From Aquila chrysaetos chrysaetos (Eukaryota; Chordata; Aves; Accipitriformes; Accipitridae), in NCBI RefSeq assembly GCF_900496995.4, contig NC_044014.1, positions 23,520,234 through 23,584,233 on the forward strand: a stretch of DNA of 64,000 nucleotides, written 5' to 3'. The notes beneath the pieces are model-generated. The model was not told the origin of the DNA, ran no database searches, and saw nothing but the letters and a program-made list of their open reading frames with translations. Below, piece by piece: positions 24,986-37,508 of this stretch. A program made the position numbers and the translations under genes. Position 1 is the stretch's first letter. Each line of letters opens with the position of its first letter.

Positions 24986-26104
24986 AACAAGCTGTGTGCT
25001 AATACTCAGTGAGACTGTCTGGATAAAATCCTTGCTGACTGTCAGAAGCTTCTAGAATTTAAAAAAAATGTGGTTTGGTGACACTGCAGTTTCAAAGCTA
25101 AAGGATGCAACAGTTGAAGTGGTCTAACGAAACATCATGGCACTGGAAATGGCCCTATCTACTCTTTCCATGTTTGAATCAGGATAGAGTTTGGGACGTC
25201 AGCACTATGGGTGTGGGGCTGCGCTCAGCTACAACCACTGTGCCTTATCTCCTTTATGTTATCTTCCTCCAGACCCCCATGTTAACAAAATTTTAAACAA
25301 ATATTTCAAATCTCAGCTTTCTCTTTAATGTCGGCTGAAGAGTCTAGAACGGTCGTGTCCATTTTTCACACCACTCTTGGCATGATTTTTCTCTGGGTTT
25401 GAGTGTATCACGTCCTGTGTAGAATTAATTGTGAAATAGAAACCCCAGTGGCAGATGGGATGCATAGTTTTTATTTCAAGGACCAAATAGGAGCTGAGTG
25501 ATTCATCACTGACACCACACAAACAGTGAATGCTCAAGCAAACAGGGAATGTATGACGTCTTGGCCTCAGGGCTAATGAATAAAATATGGTGATGCTAAT
25601 GAAGAAAATCCAACAGGGCAGCAGGAGTGTCAGGCCTCCATGTCATCTAGCCTCAGGTTAATGCTCAGGGAGACAAACAAACCACATCAGAAATTTCCAC
25701 AACCTGTACAAACAGAAATCTTTGGGGTTTGTTCTCTCTATATCAGATTGCTCCTAATGGTGAAGCTGGTGATGACAAGTCTTATCTCATAATCTCAACA
25801 ATTTGTGCACCATTGACATGAAATCCAGGGATATAAAGAATCACTGTTGAGGCATGTTCACAGGGGCTCTGAAACAAGGAGTACTGGATGGTGCCCATGC
25901 AGCCATCTACCTCCAACACTGCATCCCAGGGTCAGGATCTCTTTCCTATTAATTTTAATACAGTTTCACTAACAACACTCTGGATATTTTATCCTTGAAA
26001 GAGATTTGACTAAGTGATGAATTGAGCTTTTCACAATTGTCAGTGTGCATTAGGAAAGAAAAGGAGCTATATCTGATGGAAGCAAGTCTAAAATTAAGCA
26101 AAAG
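24986..26104. other. Noncoding stretch
   Basis: Unique AT-rich sequence with no supported gene, RNA or repeat. Frames of 63 and 70 codons at 25105-25296 and 25325-25537 have no recognisable motif. Confidence 0.55.
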
Positions 26105-26250
26105 ACAACTCTATTAGGAAAATTCCTGTAACAGTGAAATCTATTGGACTTTATACAGTTTCTTCAGTGGCATGAGAAATACTCCACCACTTCAGTCATT
26201 TAAACGTAGATTGGACCAAGCAGTACAAAATATATTGTAGGGAACACAGC
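26105..26250 (+). repeat. CR1 LINE fragment, 3' region
   Basis: TTTCTTCAGTGGCATGAGAAATACTCC, then CCACTTCAGTCATTTAAACGTAGATTGGACC, resembles the CR1 phrase 'CATCACTTGAAGTCTTTAAATCAAGATTGGAC'. A good splice acceptor (TTTTCTCTCCTTTTCAG, ending 26308) lies just downstream. It is followed by 41 codons open in one frame but has no matching donor. Confidence 0.55.
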
Positions 26251-28970
26251 TATATCAGCATGGCAGTAAAACAGATGAGCTAATAACTCTCTTTTCTCTC
26301 CTTTTCAGGATCGTGCATGACAAGATTTCAGTACTAGTCAAAATTTATTTACCTGCAACCAACACAATTTTCAGAGTTCAGATTTGGTGTAAATTAATAT
26401 CTCTCTGGGAGGAAGGATGTGCACCATTTATCAAGTGAGAAGTATTACAGTTCCGAAGGAGGGGCAGGGAGGAGCAAGGCTACTTAGTACAAACGAGTTA
26501 GGGACAAAGACTTTCAGAAAGATCAGAACAGAAACACTTTAGAAAATCTGCCCCCATACGACTGGAAGCTGAACCCTTTACAGAAATTCCCACTCACTTG
26601 CAAGTGCTCAGCTCTTGAAAAAAAAACCAACACCAAAACCTGGCCACAGCTCTCTACGTATTGTAACTGGCATCAGGAACATTTCCCGTGAAGATATGAT
26701 AATTTTTGTAACTTTTCAGCTCATCAAATATCAGAGCCTACATGTGAGAGAATTTTCACATGAAAGCTGTGCTCCACAAGGCCAAACTACTTAGCAGAAT
26801 CAAACTAAAATGGAGAGGGGACCTTTAAACAGGCTAAGTTAAAACCACACTCTTTTTCTACTTGATCAGAGACCAGCAAAAAAAAAAAACCCAAACCACT
26901 TTTAAGCAGAAAAATGTAAACCTCTTGGTGAAGTCCTCATTGTTTGCACAACATTATTTTCAAATTAAAATAACTGTTGTATCGCCAGCTTGACAAGTGG
27001 TACAATGCCTTTGAGCTTAATGCAAACTAATTTGAAGCAAAGAGGAGAAGGTAGAGATCTGTTCATTGTTTTATTTTGCCTCTAAAGAACATAGATTCAA
27101 GTACTTAAATAAATAATCAAAAGAATAATTAACTGAGCAACTAATCTTACACGATCAATTCAGAGATCACAGCTTGTAGGAACTCCAAACCCGTTGCTGA
27201 GAGTATGCCCCAAACACATGCCTTGGTTTTGTCAAGGAATCCAGACCTAATTCACAAAAATATATTTCTGTAGAAACCATAAAACTTCCTTCATAGCCAT
27301 TTTTCTTTGTCTCTAGTTCCTTTAAAATGTAACAAGCCCTGACTCAGATATAATTAGAATAATTTGCATTCATTCTAGTACTGAACAGATTTATGATACC
27401 TTGTATATTCACAGAAGAGTCACATCTTCAAAAGGTTTCAAGGATGAACTGCTAAGCCTCGGGGACTAAAAAGCCCTTTAAGATTGGGGTCAAGCTAGGC
27501 ATTTAGATTCAAAAATAATAAATAAATCCATTTGGAGACAAAGGCCTATTGTATACCACTCTTCCAGGAAAACCCATGGGTGGCTGAGAATTACTTGGGA
27601 AAACTTTGTGTAAATTAATTCTAAATCATTCTCAGTTCTTTCCTCCACACTGAAAAGAGGGGTCTATGGAGGGAGAAAAGCATTGGTGAGTTCACACAGG
27701 GTCAGGGAATATCTGGCTTTCTAAATGCAGAGCTAGAAAATGTTCATGGTTCTTGGGACACTGAGAGAGAACCAGCACCTTCCCTACCCGTGGCTCATTG
27801 AGAACCTGGGGCACCATCAGCTTCCGGTTACAAGGGGGTGGTGGTACGTTTAGAAGGTACGGCAGGGAGTACAAATTGCAGCAGTCAAAGCTTATGTGGT
27901 GTGATAATTCAAAGGAACCACTTCCCACCCTCTGCTCAAAAGGAACAAAAAAACAAACAAAAAAATGAATCCCACTGTTCCTTATCATACACTGCTTTCT
28001 CTGCTACCAGGCAGACACTGTCAAGCTGACATGTAGAGTTCACTAGAAATTAGAATTTTACTCGGGAACTTTGCATTATTTTATATATATATATAAATTA
28101 ATCACTAGGCTACATAGTTCTTTGCATCAGTTCAGAAAAAAACATAGAAATATCATGCTATATTATGGGCTTCTACACTAATATTTATAGAAAAACACTA
28201 TTCTTTATTCTTAACTCTGCAATCATATGTTAACAATTATCGCCACAAAAGCTATTTCAGTTCTTCCAAGTTATACAGCAAACTAGACAGCAAGGACAGC
28301 TTTGAACCTTTGAACATCAGGTTCTTATTTACTATGTTATCCTATTTTTAGGGCAAAATCTTACACATCTGCTGAAAGCACTTCCTCTACATCAAGCAAT
28401 TAGCCTGGTAGAACTGCTTCAGGTACCAAGCTGCTGAGGAGGAGCAGTACAACCTTGATTCAGCGCTTAATTAGAAAACAAGACCTTACAGAGGGCTAGG
28501 AAGACTCACAGACTCAGCAAGGGAAGGACACAGTGCTTCCATTATGCCACGTTATTTGCCTAGGAGTGACAAATGAGTTAGGGTATAACCTTGGGGAATC
28601 GTATTAATTAACAGACACTGACCATGATTTTGAAGTCAGTATAGACATGCTATTAAATAGCTCTGTTCTTGTTCTGGAGCCTCTGAAACCAAGTGTTTAT
28701 CCATTACCAGGCAGCCCCATCTTGAACATCACTTGCAACAGTCAGTACAAGCAGGATGGCCACTGTTGTACACATTAACCTGAATTCTCAAGCTTAGTTC
28801 TGATTCAGTGCAACTTTCTGGGGAAGACCTTTGTATTGTGTTTAAAATACTGCATTCAAAAATCAAGGAAGTAGTCTTCTGCCAATAGCTTTGAAACTCA
28901 CTTTTCTGAAAGTTTCCATACTGCATTTGAGATGAATACTGGGGAGAGTAACAGTGCGCAAAGTACATAC
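26251..28970. other. Noncoding stretch with possible conserved element
   Basis: The block at about 26930-27145 is AT-rich, repeat-free and has several TAATTA and CAAGTGG words, so it is a candidate conserved noncoding element. A short (TA)n run lies at 28083-28095. The antiparallel frames at 27692-28029 share one low-information stretch. No gene is supported. Confidence 0.5.
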
Positions 28971-29029
28971 CTTTGGCAGAGCTTGGAGAAAGAGAAGCCA
29001 CAGCTCTACAGGTATGTTCTGGACTCCTC
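28971..29029 (-). other. Candidate 59-nt exon
   Basis: On the minus strand, CTTCCTGATTTTTTATTTTCCAG is a strong acceptor and CCAAAG|GTATGT a strong donor. The 59 nt between them are open in two frames, read from the second base (RSPEHTCRAVASLSPSSAK) or from the third. The first-base frame has a stop. The length is not a multiple of three. I recognise neither peptide. It could equally be a noncoding-RNA exon, a UTR exon or chance. Confidence 0.22.
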
Positions 29030-30169
29030 CTGGAAAATAAAAAATCAGGAAGTGTTATAGTATACAATAATCTAATGCAGCTGTTAGAAAAATGAACTAT
29101 AAAATGTTCTCTCAGACTAAAATAAAAGAAACCACCATCCTGGGGTCTGTTAGAAAATTTGACAATTATTTCTAGCCCACTACTTCAACTAGCATTGTTA
29201 TCTTTTAAAGCTAAGAGTCACTATTTGTCTATGAATCAGCTTTTATGAGGCAAAAGTCTCCATGTCTGTATGAAACCCAAGGCAACATCAGCTGTGTTTA
29301 TTATTCTGTAAAGAGAAACAGTGCCAAACTTCCTGCAACACCCACTTTAGCTGCTGAAATCCAGAGAACTAAATGTGCTGCTGTTAGCATTTGGAGACAG
29401 GAATATGTTTGGATCTAATACATCAGACACAGGCTCCCTTGATGACAAGAAAGTACTAGATTCTGTAACAGGTTAAAATACAGCCAAATATGAAAACACT
29501 GTATGCAACTCATACAGAGTAACTTCTACTCATCATCTTTGAATTTTTTCAAGTGTTCTAAACATTCTAAAAATACCATGGAAGTTGGTAAATAGTTAAA
29601 TTCTCCTAGCTTGTCACATAAATGATAGCTTGATTGATGTATACAAATGTTCTAACACTACTCTTACTATGTTGTGTTTAATACAAAGTTACATGAGTCA
29701 GGACTAGGACAAAAGTTCTCGTGTACAGAGAAGTTTGCTTTACAACTTTGGCCATCACTATTTAGTCATGTGTCTTCCTACTTGCCAAGGACACGGCCTG
29801 TGGATACCTATATATAGGGGTACAGTGGGTGTGCCACAGAGCCAGCTCCTGCCTGCGGACATTACGCTGCTGCTGCTTCTCCATTTTGCAGTCTCTCAGG
29901 GAAATGCCTCCTCCTGCCTGAAAAGGTTGGTCTTTGCCTATCTCTTCTTCCAGGTCTCCCTAAGAATCAACTGGGAGCAGAGCTGCACAGAAAGACAGCT
30001 CTGCAAAAGCTATTTAGAGCATTTCAATGAGACCTAAGCCCTCTAGAAGATGCAGTTTCAGGATCTCTGAAGGTTAAATCTAGGTTTTTCTCACCTCATT
30101 AAGGCCATATAATGGGAACTCACCTGCCAATCTCCCCACCTGCAACAGGCACTTCTCTACATGTTTTCA
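29030..30169. other. Noncoding stretch with TATA-like word
   Basis: TATATATAGGGG at 29809-29820 resembles a TATA box but has no CpG island, initiator or supported downstream gene. The overlapping 100-codon plus frame (29735-30037) has a leucine-rich run but no recognisable family. A perfect-looking minus-strand donor (CAG|GTGAGT, exon side ending 30124) lies at the far edge. Confidence 0.45.
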
Positions 30170-30310
30170 AGAGCAGGCAATAGCAGCTGGGAAACTAATT
30201 CTCTGCTGCTGTCACCAAGGACAAGTGATTAGAAACACCAGCAAGTGGCAGAATTCAAGTCATACTCTCCCAGTCCAGTGTGAATGACACAAGCAGGCCC
30301 ATGCTCCAAG
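30170..30310 (-). repeat. MIR/CORE-SINE fragment
   Basis: CACCAAGGACAAGTGATTAG, GCAAGTGGCAGAATTCAAGTCATACTCTCCCAGTCCAGTG and GGCCCATGCTCC follow the reverse-complement MIR 5' region ('GGTCACACAG ... AGTGGCAGAGCTGGGATTCAAACCCAGGTCTC...CCCAGTCCAGTGCTCT'). It is among the better preserved copies here. On the minus strand it contributes the acceptor of a 63-nt open segment ending at 30124. Confidence 0.7.
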
Positions 30311-32330
30311 CTGTCTTTCACCCCATGCTACAGAGCTTCATGACAGGTAGAGCTCACAGTTTTGCATCATCATTGTATTTGGATCCTGATAAGGGAACAT
30401 TTACACCTTCTGTATACTCTCAGTGAAAAGCTGTCTATTCTCAATACAGAAGGAGGTGCTTCTTTCTTTGCTTCTCAAATGGTAGATCAGCAGGTACCTC
30501 TGGATGGGGAAACCAGCTTCTCCCCACTGGGAAGGGCTCTATAGGATGAGAAGTATTCATTCAGCTGGATACATCATGTCCAAACTTCCCTTTCTCATCC
30601 TGGAAGTTTTATGTGTGAGTCAGGACAGCTGTAGTCCTGAAGCAGGAGGGAAAAATCCAACACCTCTCCAACACACCTTCTGTGACCGGGAAGGGCTGCT
30701 GCCTACAGTGGCAGGTAACTCCTCACATCAAATATTAGTCCATCGTTCTATGCAGTAGAAGCCCTTCTGGGGAGCTGCTCTACTCTACATGCACAGCACA
30801 CCAGGGCTTTTCTATCCTATTGTTCCTTTCTCAGTCACAAGATTTATGCACGTGTTGATATGTTCCTGTGGGTACTTCAGTCAGTGAGGAATTTTTCCCT
30901 TCCCACAATGTTGCTCCGGGGAGTAAGTAAAATTGCCATCAACTTTCCTCCCTCTTCCTCCCTCTCAGAAAGCAAGCCGCCTTACCAGCTACTTGAACCC
31001 AGAAGTAAGGACTAGGGCTCTAGAATACCTCATCCCTCTTCAGCCCATCTCCTCAGGTTTTGAGCCTCATTGATCTCAAGAGTCAATAGATCAAGCCCAC
31101 ACACTGGCTAGTGCAACCCATAAACATGCCATAACACTGTTCGGTATACCGATTGGATATCATGTGGTACCATTGACACCCTAAAGCCCCTTTCACTAGC
31201 TGAGACATTTTGCCTGCGTGCCTAACCCAGCTGTCTGTCTTCCTGTGGCATTCAGCTCTTAATTTCTCACTCACGGTCTGTAAAGCAGGAAGAGTAACAC
31301 TGTTCTACCCGATTTGTGTGCTATGATGTGCTGACATACCTATAGACGGACTCTAATAAAGAAAAAAGAGGCACACTAGCAATGGCACAGCTGTATCTTC
31401 CCTTTCTATCCTATACTTACTCCGGATCAAATCCCCTATCCAATGCATATCTCATGCTCTAATGCTGGTGCTGTTATGGAAAACACAGAGGTTAACACTT
31501 TTTCTTCCCCTGTATTCATTTATGAGGGGCAAATGCTGACTACAGCTTTCCTGTAATGTGTCAAACTTGGATTGTTTACCTGCACAAAAACTTTTTGACT
31601 CAAATCATGCCCTACCCTTAGCCACACTACACAAATAAATGCCTCTGAAAACAGAAACTAAACAAAACAAAAAGTCAGATCTCTTTCCAAAAAAAGTCCT
31701 GGATGTTTTTTGCTAGAATGTAGAGTCAAAGGCTGAGAACAGTAAGTGAGATACATATACCCTGATTCCAGCAACGTTGCTCAAGGAAAATCATGGACTT
31801 TCCATACACCACAAGACAGCAAAATGCCTAAGTATACTGGAGCAAACACTATTATGAATAGCAGTAATAGTATATGTTGCCATTAGATAAGTAACTCTGA
31901 CATGAACCATTCTTATCTGATGTTACTTCAGAGTACCAAAGGACTGTTGTTTCCATTGATTTGCAATGGAAGAGAAATTCTTTAAGAGTCCAGTTAAGGG
32001 CAATCACTAACACATGCTTCCTATGGATATCCCTGAGGATCAGGCACACATTGCAACTACATTCCTAACAGACAGAAAGGCAGTAAAAGCGAAATGATAT
32101 TCTGCTTTTAAACTGCTGATTTACAGCTTGAAGAAACAGTATCCAGGATGCCAACCGCTCCCTGCAAAATGGTCTGGTGAGGGTGAAAAATGCACAGATT
32201 TCCTTTCTGGCAAGCACAATGGTCTAATTTTTGGTTAGGTGGCAGCCATGCAGCTCCCAAACAGCTTGAGCAAGATGAGAGTACAGTATCTGAATTATTA
32301 ACTTTCAAATTAAGTAGTATGCAAAATGTA
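30311..32330. other. Noncoding stretch
   Basis: No gene is supported. Minus-strand donor-like sites occur near 30985 (CTG|GTAAGG) and 31421 (GGA|GTAAGT) without good acceptors. The frames at 30362-30758 and 31083-31274 are short and unrecognised. Confidence 0.5.
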
Positions 32331-32346
32331 CAGAACATATGTTCTG
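32331..32346. promoter_or_regulatory. 16-bp perfect palindrome with AGAACA-N2-TGTTCT
   Basis: CAGAACATATGTTCTG is its own reverse complement. It contains the steroid-receptor half sites AGAACA and TGTTCT with a 2-bp spacer, and an E-box-like CATATG in the centre. Same architecture as 18001-18014. Confidence 0.28.
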
Positions 32347-35300
32347 ACTGAGGCACTATTTTAGGGCTCAAGTAAATTTTCTAAATTACTTACAAGTGTG
32401 AAATGTTTGGATATCCAGGTAGGAACAGCAAAAGTACATATCCTAGATTCCATCAATAAAGGTTCTGCGATACTGGAAGTTGCTGGAGGTAGGAGGAGAT
32501 ATTCTGGGCAACCTTCCCTGCATCTCATGCAGAAATCTCATTCGTAACTATTCCACTCCATTGCCTCCTCCCAAACCACCCTTTGCAGTACTTCTTAATT
32601 GCTGTTCACCACGAGCTTTTCGCTTTTCACTCGCGCTCTGTTCAACCTCCCAGCTGATACTTCTGCCACACCTGTTAACCATTTAAGCAGAAACAAGTTA
32701 GAAGACCTGGCAGAGAGAACATATCCGACAAATCTGGACAGTCTCCTGTATGCAAAACCCAAGAGGATGCTTAAACAGAGATGGTTTGTACCCTAATATG
32801 AGCTATTCTGTGACAAAGGGTAAGAACATTTCCCTGTTCTTCTTTGATTTTGATGGAGTGAATATTGTCCTGAATTTACTGCATTGAGTGTCAACTGCTG
32901 AATGCCTGTCCCTCTCTAACGACATCATATCTTCAGGTGGACGATGTGTCTTCCTGCCCCTTGCCCTTTCCTTCCCCAGAGCACATGGCTCAGAGACAGA
33001 GGCAGGACTTCAGCAGTGCCCACTCTCACAGGGTGCTGAAGGCAATGCGGGAATCAGCCAGGCTGCTGGGATGCAAAGATCAGTGCCAGGCTGTTCAAAA
33101 CTTCACTCTTCATTGTAGCTGCATGCCAGGTCTTTTGATCGAGAGGGATCATTCAACTGTAGCATTATTATTAAACAGCTCACTCCTGAATATCTCAGGC
33201 AAAGTGTTAACACAACATGGGAACACAGATTCTTCCAAAATAAGCTCCTGCCTCATGAAACAGGTCCAGTGGGCTCCAGAGAACTTGGTACTATGTTGTA
33301 CTATTTTGAGCACTGTGAAGGCATTTCAAACTTAAGGTTTTACATAGACTCTGGAATGACTGCACTTTTTAAACCCTTTCAGGCAAATGCCATGGTAAGA
33401 TCCCTAGAATAAGCTGAACTCTGTAGCTCAAGCATGCTGACAAACAGGATCCATGTGTAAAAAAAAAAAAAAAATAATAAAAATAATCAGTGCTCACACT
33501 ATACAGACGCACATGTTTATTATAAAACAAAGAGCACGTATATCCATCCTTCTGCCCACAAGAGTCTAACTAAGTGTCAATTATTGCCTTCAAAAATTAG
33601 TGTGGCACATCAAAGGATGGCTGCTGTGCCACTTGAAAGAATGTGAAGGCTGTCATTTTCCACACACCTCCTGTGAAGGAGAAACATGCCCAGTTCTGCA
33701 GTGTATATGATGCATCACAGAGTCAGCATCCACATCTGTAAAACCTGAGTGCAGGGGAGAAGGGAGGAAGGAGAGGGAACAGAACAAAGTGTCACTGCCT
33801 CTGCCATTTTGGAGCACTTGTCCCTTTTCATCATGATTGAAAGTAGTCCCTGTGCAAGGTACTGAAGGTTTAACTCACAGTATACAATGAAATGAAATAA
33901 TTTTCCCCAACTTAGTCACTGACTTTCCATGCCTTTTTAAACAAAAAGCCAGGAAGAGCATCAAGGAGCACAGCAGTGGCAGCAGCGTTGCTGTGAAGAG
34001 GTCTTAAAACAAACATGCTTTTGGAAAAAATGACTTAAGTAATGCAAAGAAAGATCGCAAAAGGAAGCTGATGATGAAGGGACACTTTTTTCCTCCCCTG
34101 TAGCCTTATGAGGACTGTAATCCTAGCAACCGGAGTTGTTCAAAAGCATGTGTAGGAGAACACGGGGAAGAAAGGGTAGCATTGTTATAGTACATAGACA
34201 TAGGGACTGCAGCAGGAGCCAAATGAGGAGAATACCTTCTGTGCAAGAACGAAGAGTGAAAGGAAATGGGTAGGTAAGGACAATTGTAGGATTGGTACAG
34301 TACAGAAGAGAATCCCTTCCACGTAGGATGCAATTTCTTCCATGGAAAAGATGTTTCATCCATGGAGCTGGATGATGTAACTCTTCTGGAATAGTAACCT
34401 TTCAATGTTTGTTAGCTGTGGTTCTGTTACTAGACGGGTTGCAGTTCTTATAATTAGCACTTTATCAGCTAAAAAGTCAAAACATTCCTTGCATCAATCT
34501 ATTTAGTCTTATGTCACCTTTATGAGATGGGTTTCAACTAAGACTGAAAGGAGTGTCTGGTGTGAATCATAAATACTTTAAAAGGTTCTCAAAGTATGAA
34601 TACTCAACGCTTTCTGAAAATAAACTTCCCGGAATAAGCTTCTAGGTCACTTCAGATCAGTAAGCCTTTCTGATATCCTGGCCATTTCCCCTCTTTTATA
34701 GCTAACAAAATGGAGGTGCACAGAGGCACCAGACAGCTTCTTTAAAGAAATCTTATTTACAAACCTAAAAGAAGGCAGTTGTTTTTTCACCGGTTGTCAA
34801 GCACTTCAGATCTCGCTAGGAAAATTACATCCCACCTGCAGAATGCTATAGAACAGTTTGAAAACCTATTAAAAGGCATCTAATAAATCCCACAGGATTT
34901 AAAACAAATGCCTACAAAAACCCCATTGCATTAATCTAGAGCCCACACAAGCTTCTCTATGGACAGATTAAGGAAAGTGGTCTGCTTGTTGACCTGCTTA
35001 AGTATGACATTCATTACTCAGTCCACTAGTGTGAAAATACTTTCCTAACTGAATTGCATCAGGACCAGAAATACATGCAGAGCCCACTTTTTTACTAATG
35101 GCATTCTTTTACCACAACTACTTCTGTGTGAACTCCTTCTCTATGCCACCAAGTCAGTTCAACCAGGCTGCCACTCTCACGCACGGTTTTCTGTGGACTG
35201 CTTCAAGGATGCCCATGAAGAAAAGCAAGTCTGCTTTCAATCAGCTTAAGGCAGGTAGGCAGGGATCTGCAGCTAACAAAAAGTCCTAAAGGGTCCACAC

Positions 35301-36671
35301 ACAGAAAAGTGTTGAAAAACAATTATTTATACCAACAGTATATTAATTATTGCCCTGAAAATAATTTCAGTAAGCCTGTTTACACATCTAAATATTCACA
35401 CCATTATTTGGTGCTATCAGAAAAACACCTAAATCATCCAGAAAAGCAAGTTGCAGCAAGGCAAAAATACACCAAAATAAAGTGAAAAAGGATCCCCAGG
35501 ATTTGATGGAGCTGTGACAAGCATCCAAAAGAAACACATTTCGCCATTAAACTTCTTCATGTTATTTCCAACTGATTTTTGACACTAGAACTGGCTTTTA
35601 ATAGATGCAAAGGAGATAAATGTCTCATTACCAAAAATAAATCCGTCTGTTAAGGATGACAGAGAGAGGCTGAAGCACTGCACTGCCTATTATGGTATTG
35701 AGCAACAGATTTCACTCCCTCTGCTATATGCCCATTAATTAAAACTCTGACAAGCTTTTCCAAAGAATTTCTGAGCTTCTTTGGTCCTCTCTTTAGTTCC
35801 TCCATAATTCTTTGTGTATATAAACATGCCAGGCCTGGAAAGAAGTGGGACATGCACATAATTTATCACAGAGCTCTTTTTCTATTCAAATACAAATACT
35901 GGTAAGGAAACAATAACAGACAAAAGGGGAATAATGCAAGAAATTAATGCAATGAAACAAATGTGCCTGCAATTCCCCGTCCAGTCACCAGATGAAGCTG
36001 CTTAAAACACCAGCACCAACATGTTTTTCTGTCTTTTTGACCACAGAGACCTCCTATGTCCATGCCAGAACTAGATGCATCAACTGCCAGTGAGCTAAAT
36101 CACTTTGCATTACAGCCTCTGTTTCATGAACACACGAGACACTACTTTAATAGGAAATGGTAGCTTGCTTTAGCGTTAAACAGTGTGTCACACACAGCCA
36201 TAACGCAGTGAGGCCTTTGTTCTCTTTGCAACGTGTTGCCTTTGTAAAATTCCCTCCCTACAGTCAGGCAGAGTAGCCATTTTATTCTCACAACATGATT
36301 GTGAGATTGATATAACATGGACAGACCTCTTGCTCTGTCACACACACAACACACACGCTCTCATAGATAGCCATACTCACAGATTTTTGCCTTTTCTTCT
36401 TGTTCTCCTTTGATGAGATAAAAATCACCCCACAAAGCAAAACTGCGCATCTGTGCAATCAGAATGGTTTCTGTTCAGACCGTTGTTATACTTTAAATAA
36501 AACAGCCTGGAAAAAATTTCTCTGGGATATTGCTGCTTACGAGGTTCAAAGCTAGACACACGTGTAAAAATTGAAGCACAGGCAGCCTTCCACCATATCA
36601 TACAGAAAATGTGATCCTGTGTTTTACTCAGCTATTCATCTGTCCTCTAAAGCAAATCCAGTTGAAGCAAT
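32347..36671. other. Noncoding stretch
   Basis: An A16 tract runs from 33459 to 33474 and continues as TAATAAAAATAAT. Text at 34695-34735 (TTTTATAGCTAACAAAATGGAGG, then TGCACAGAGGCACC) may be a decayed minus-oriented MIR. At 35159-35254 an open frame (SQFNQAATLTHG...) ends at CAG|GTAGGC, but its acceptor is ordinary. A short CA-rich run lies at 36341-36357. No gene is supported. Confidence 0.5.
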
Positions 36672-36745
36672 TCTTCACTGGCATGCGGGAGGGCTAGATA
36701 GCCTAATAGGTCTCTTCCACCTCTAAGCAATTCATGCCTTGCATG
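36672..36745 (+). repeat. CR1 LINE 3' terminus
   Basis: GGGAGGGCTAGATAGCCTAATAGGTCTCTTCCACCTCTAAGCAATTCATG closely follows the CR1 3' end 'GGACTAGATGACCTAATAGGTCCCTTCCACCTCTAA...TTCTATG'. Only the last 50 to 70 bases are recognisable, as expected for 5'-truncated CR1 insertions. Confidence 0.72.
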
Positions 36746-37508
36746 GCTTGTTTTTATTGACTTATCTTACTGGCTGTTTGTGGGCAGAAGCACGTGCCTC
36801 ATGCAAATGCCAAGACCTCTCTCGCTTTAGGATGCTATTGCACAAATGCAAGCAATTGGAATTAAAACAAAAACCATAATTTTATTTCTGAAAGATTAAG
36901 TCCATATCATCATGCATAGTTTTTACATACAGATAGAAGCTTCAGCAATACCACCCCACAAACATTACATCAACCCATCTAGCCCTTTCAGTTCAGGGTC
37001 ATAGGCTTTACTGCTCCTGCTTCACCACAACTGATATCTGAGCTGCTCTGCAAAGATTAGAGCTTTAACACCTTCAGCAGGGATTCCCGGTGCACTGAGG
37101 CAGAAGTCTCGACACCTGAGACAACCAGCAAGACAGAAGAAATACGTGTTCTGAATACATCAAACTGTTTAGAGTGAAAGACTCCTCTTCATCAAAACCA
37201 TTTCCTTTGTGCTCCTTTTTATCTCAGCAGAGACTGGTGGTGACATTTCAAGTCAGCAGAAGAAAACGCCACATTTGCAGCCTTAGCTGATAAGGTCCTT
37301 AGCTAATAAAAATGGGGGCAACTATGTGTCTTCATAACCCAAGAGGAACCCCAATTCTGAGTATGCCTTAAGAAGTTACCATAGCATCAATATCAAATCA
37401 CAACATTTATTAACATTGCCTTTTTGACTAAAGGAGCAAGCAATGAAACTTCCATTTCCAAGCCAAAGGGGGGGGGTGGGGGGGGGTGGCAGGAAATCAA
37501 CCTCTTAC
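36746..37508. other. Noncoding stretch with G-run
   Basis: CACGTG (36791-36796) is followed four bases later by an octamer ATGCAAAT (36801-36808). A G-run (G9, T, G9) lies at 37468-37486. Otherwise this is unique sequence with no supported gene. Confidence 0.55.

Noticed and set aside
29809..29820. TATATATAGGGG as a core promoter
   Set aside because: No initiator, CpG island or supported transcript; AT-rich DNA gives many such words.
32888..33335. Two overlapping plus-strand frames of 76 and 132 codons
   Set aside because: Open in two frames at once because of composition; no known family and no splice evidence.
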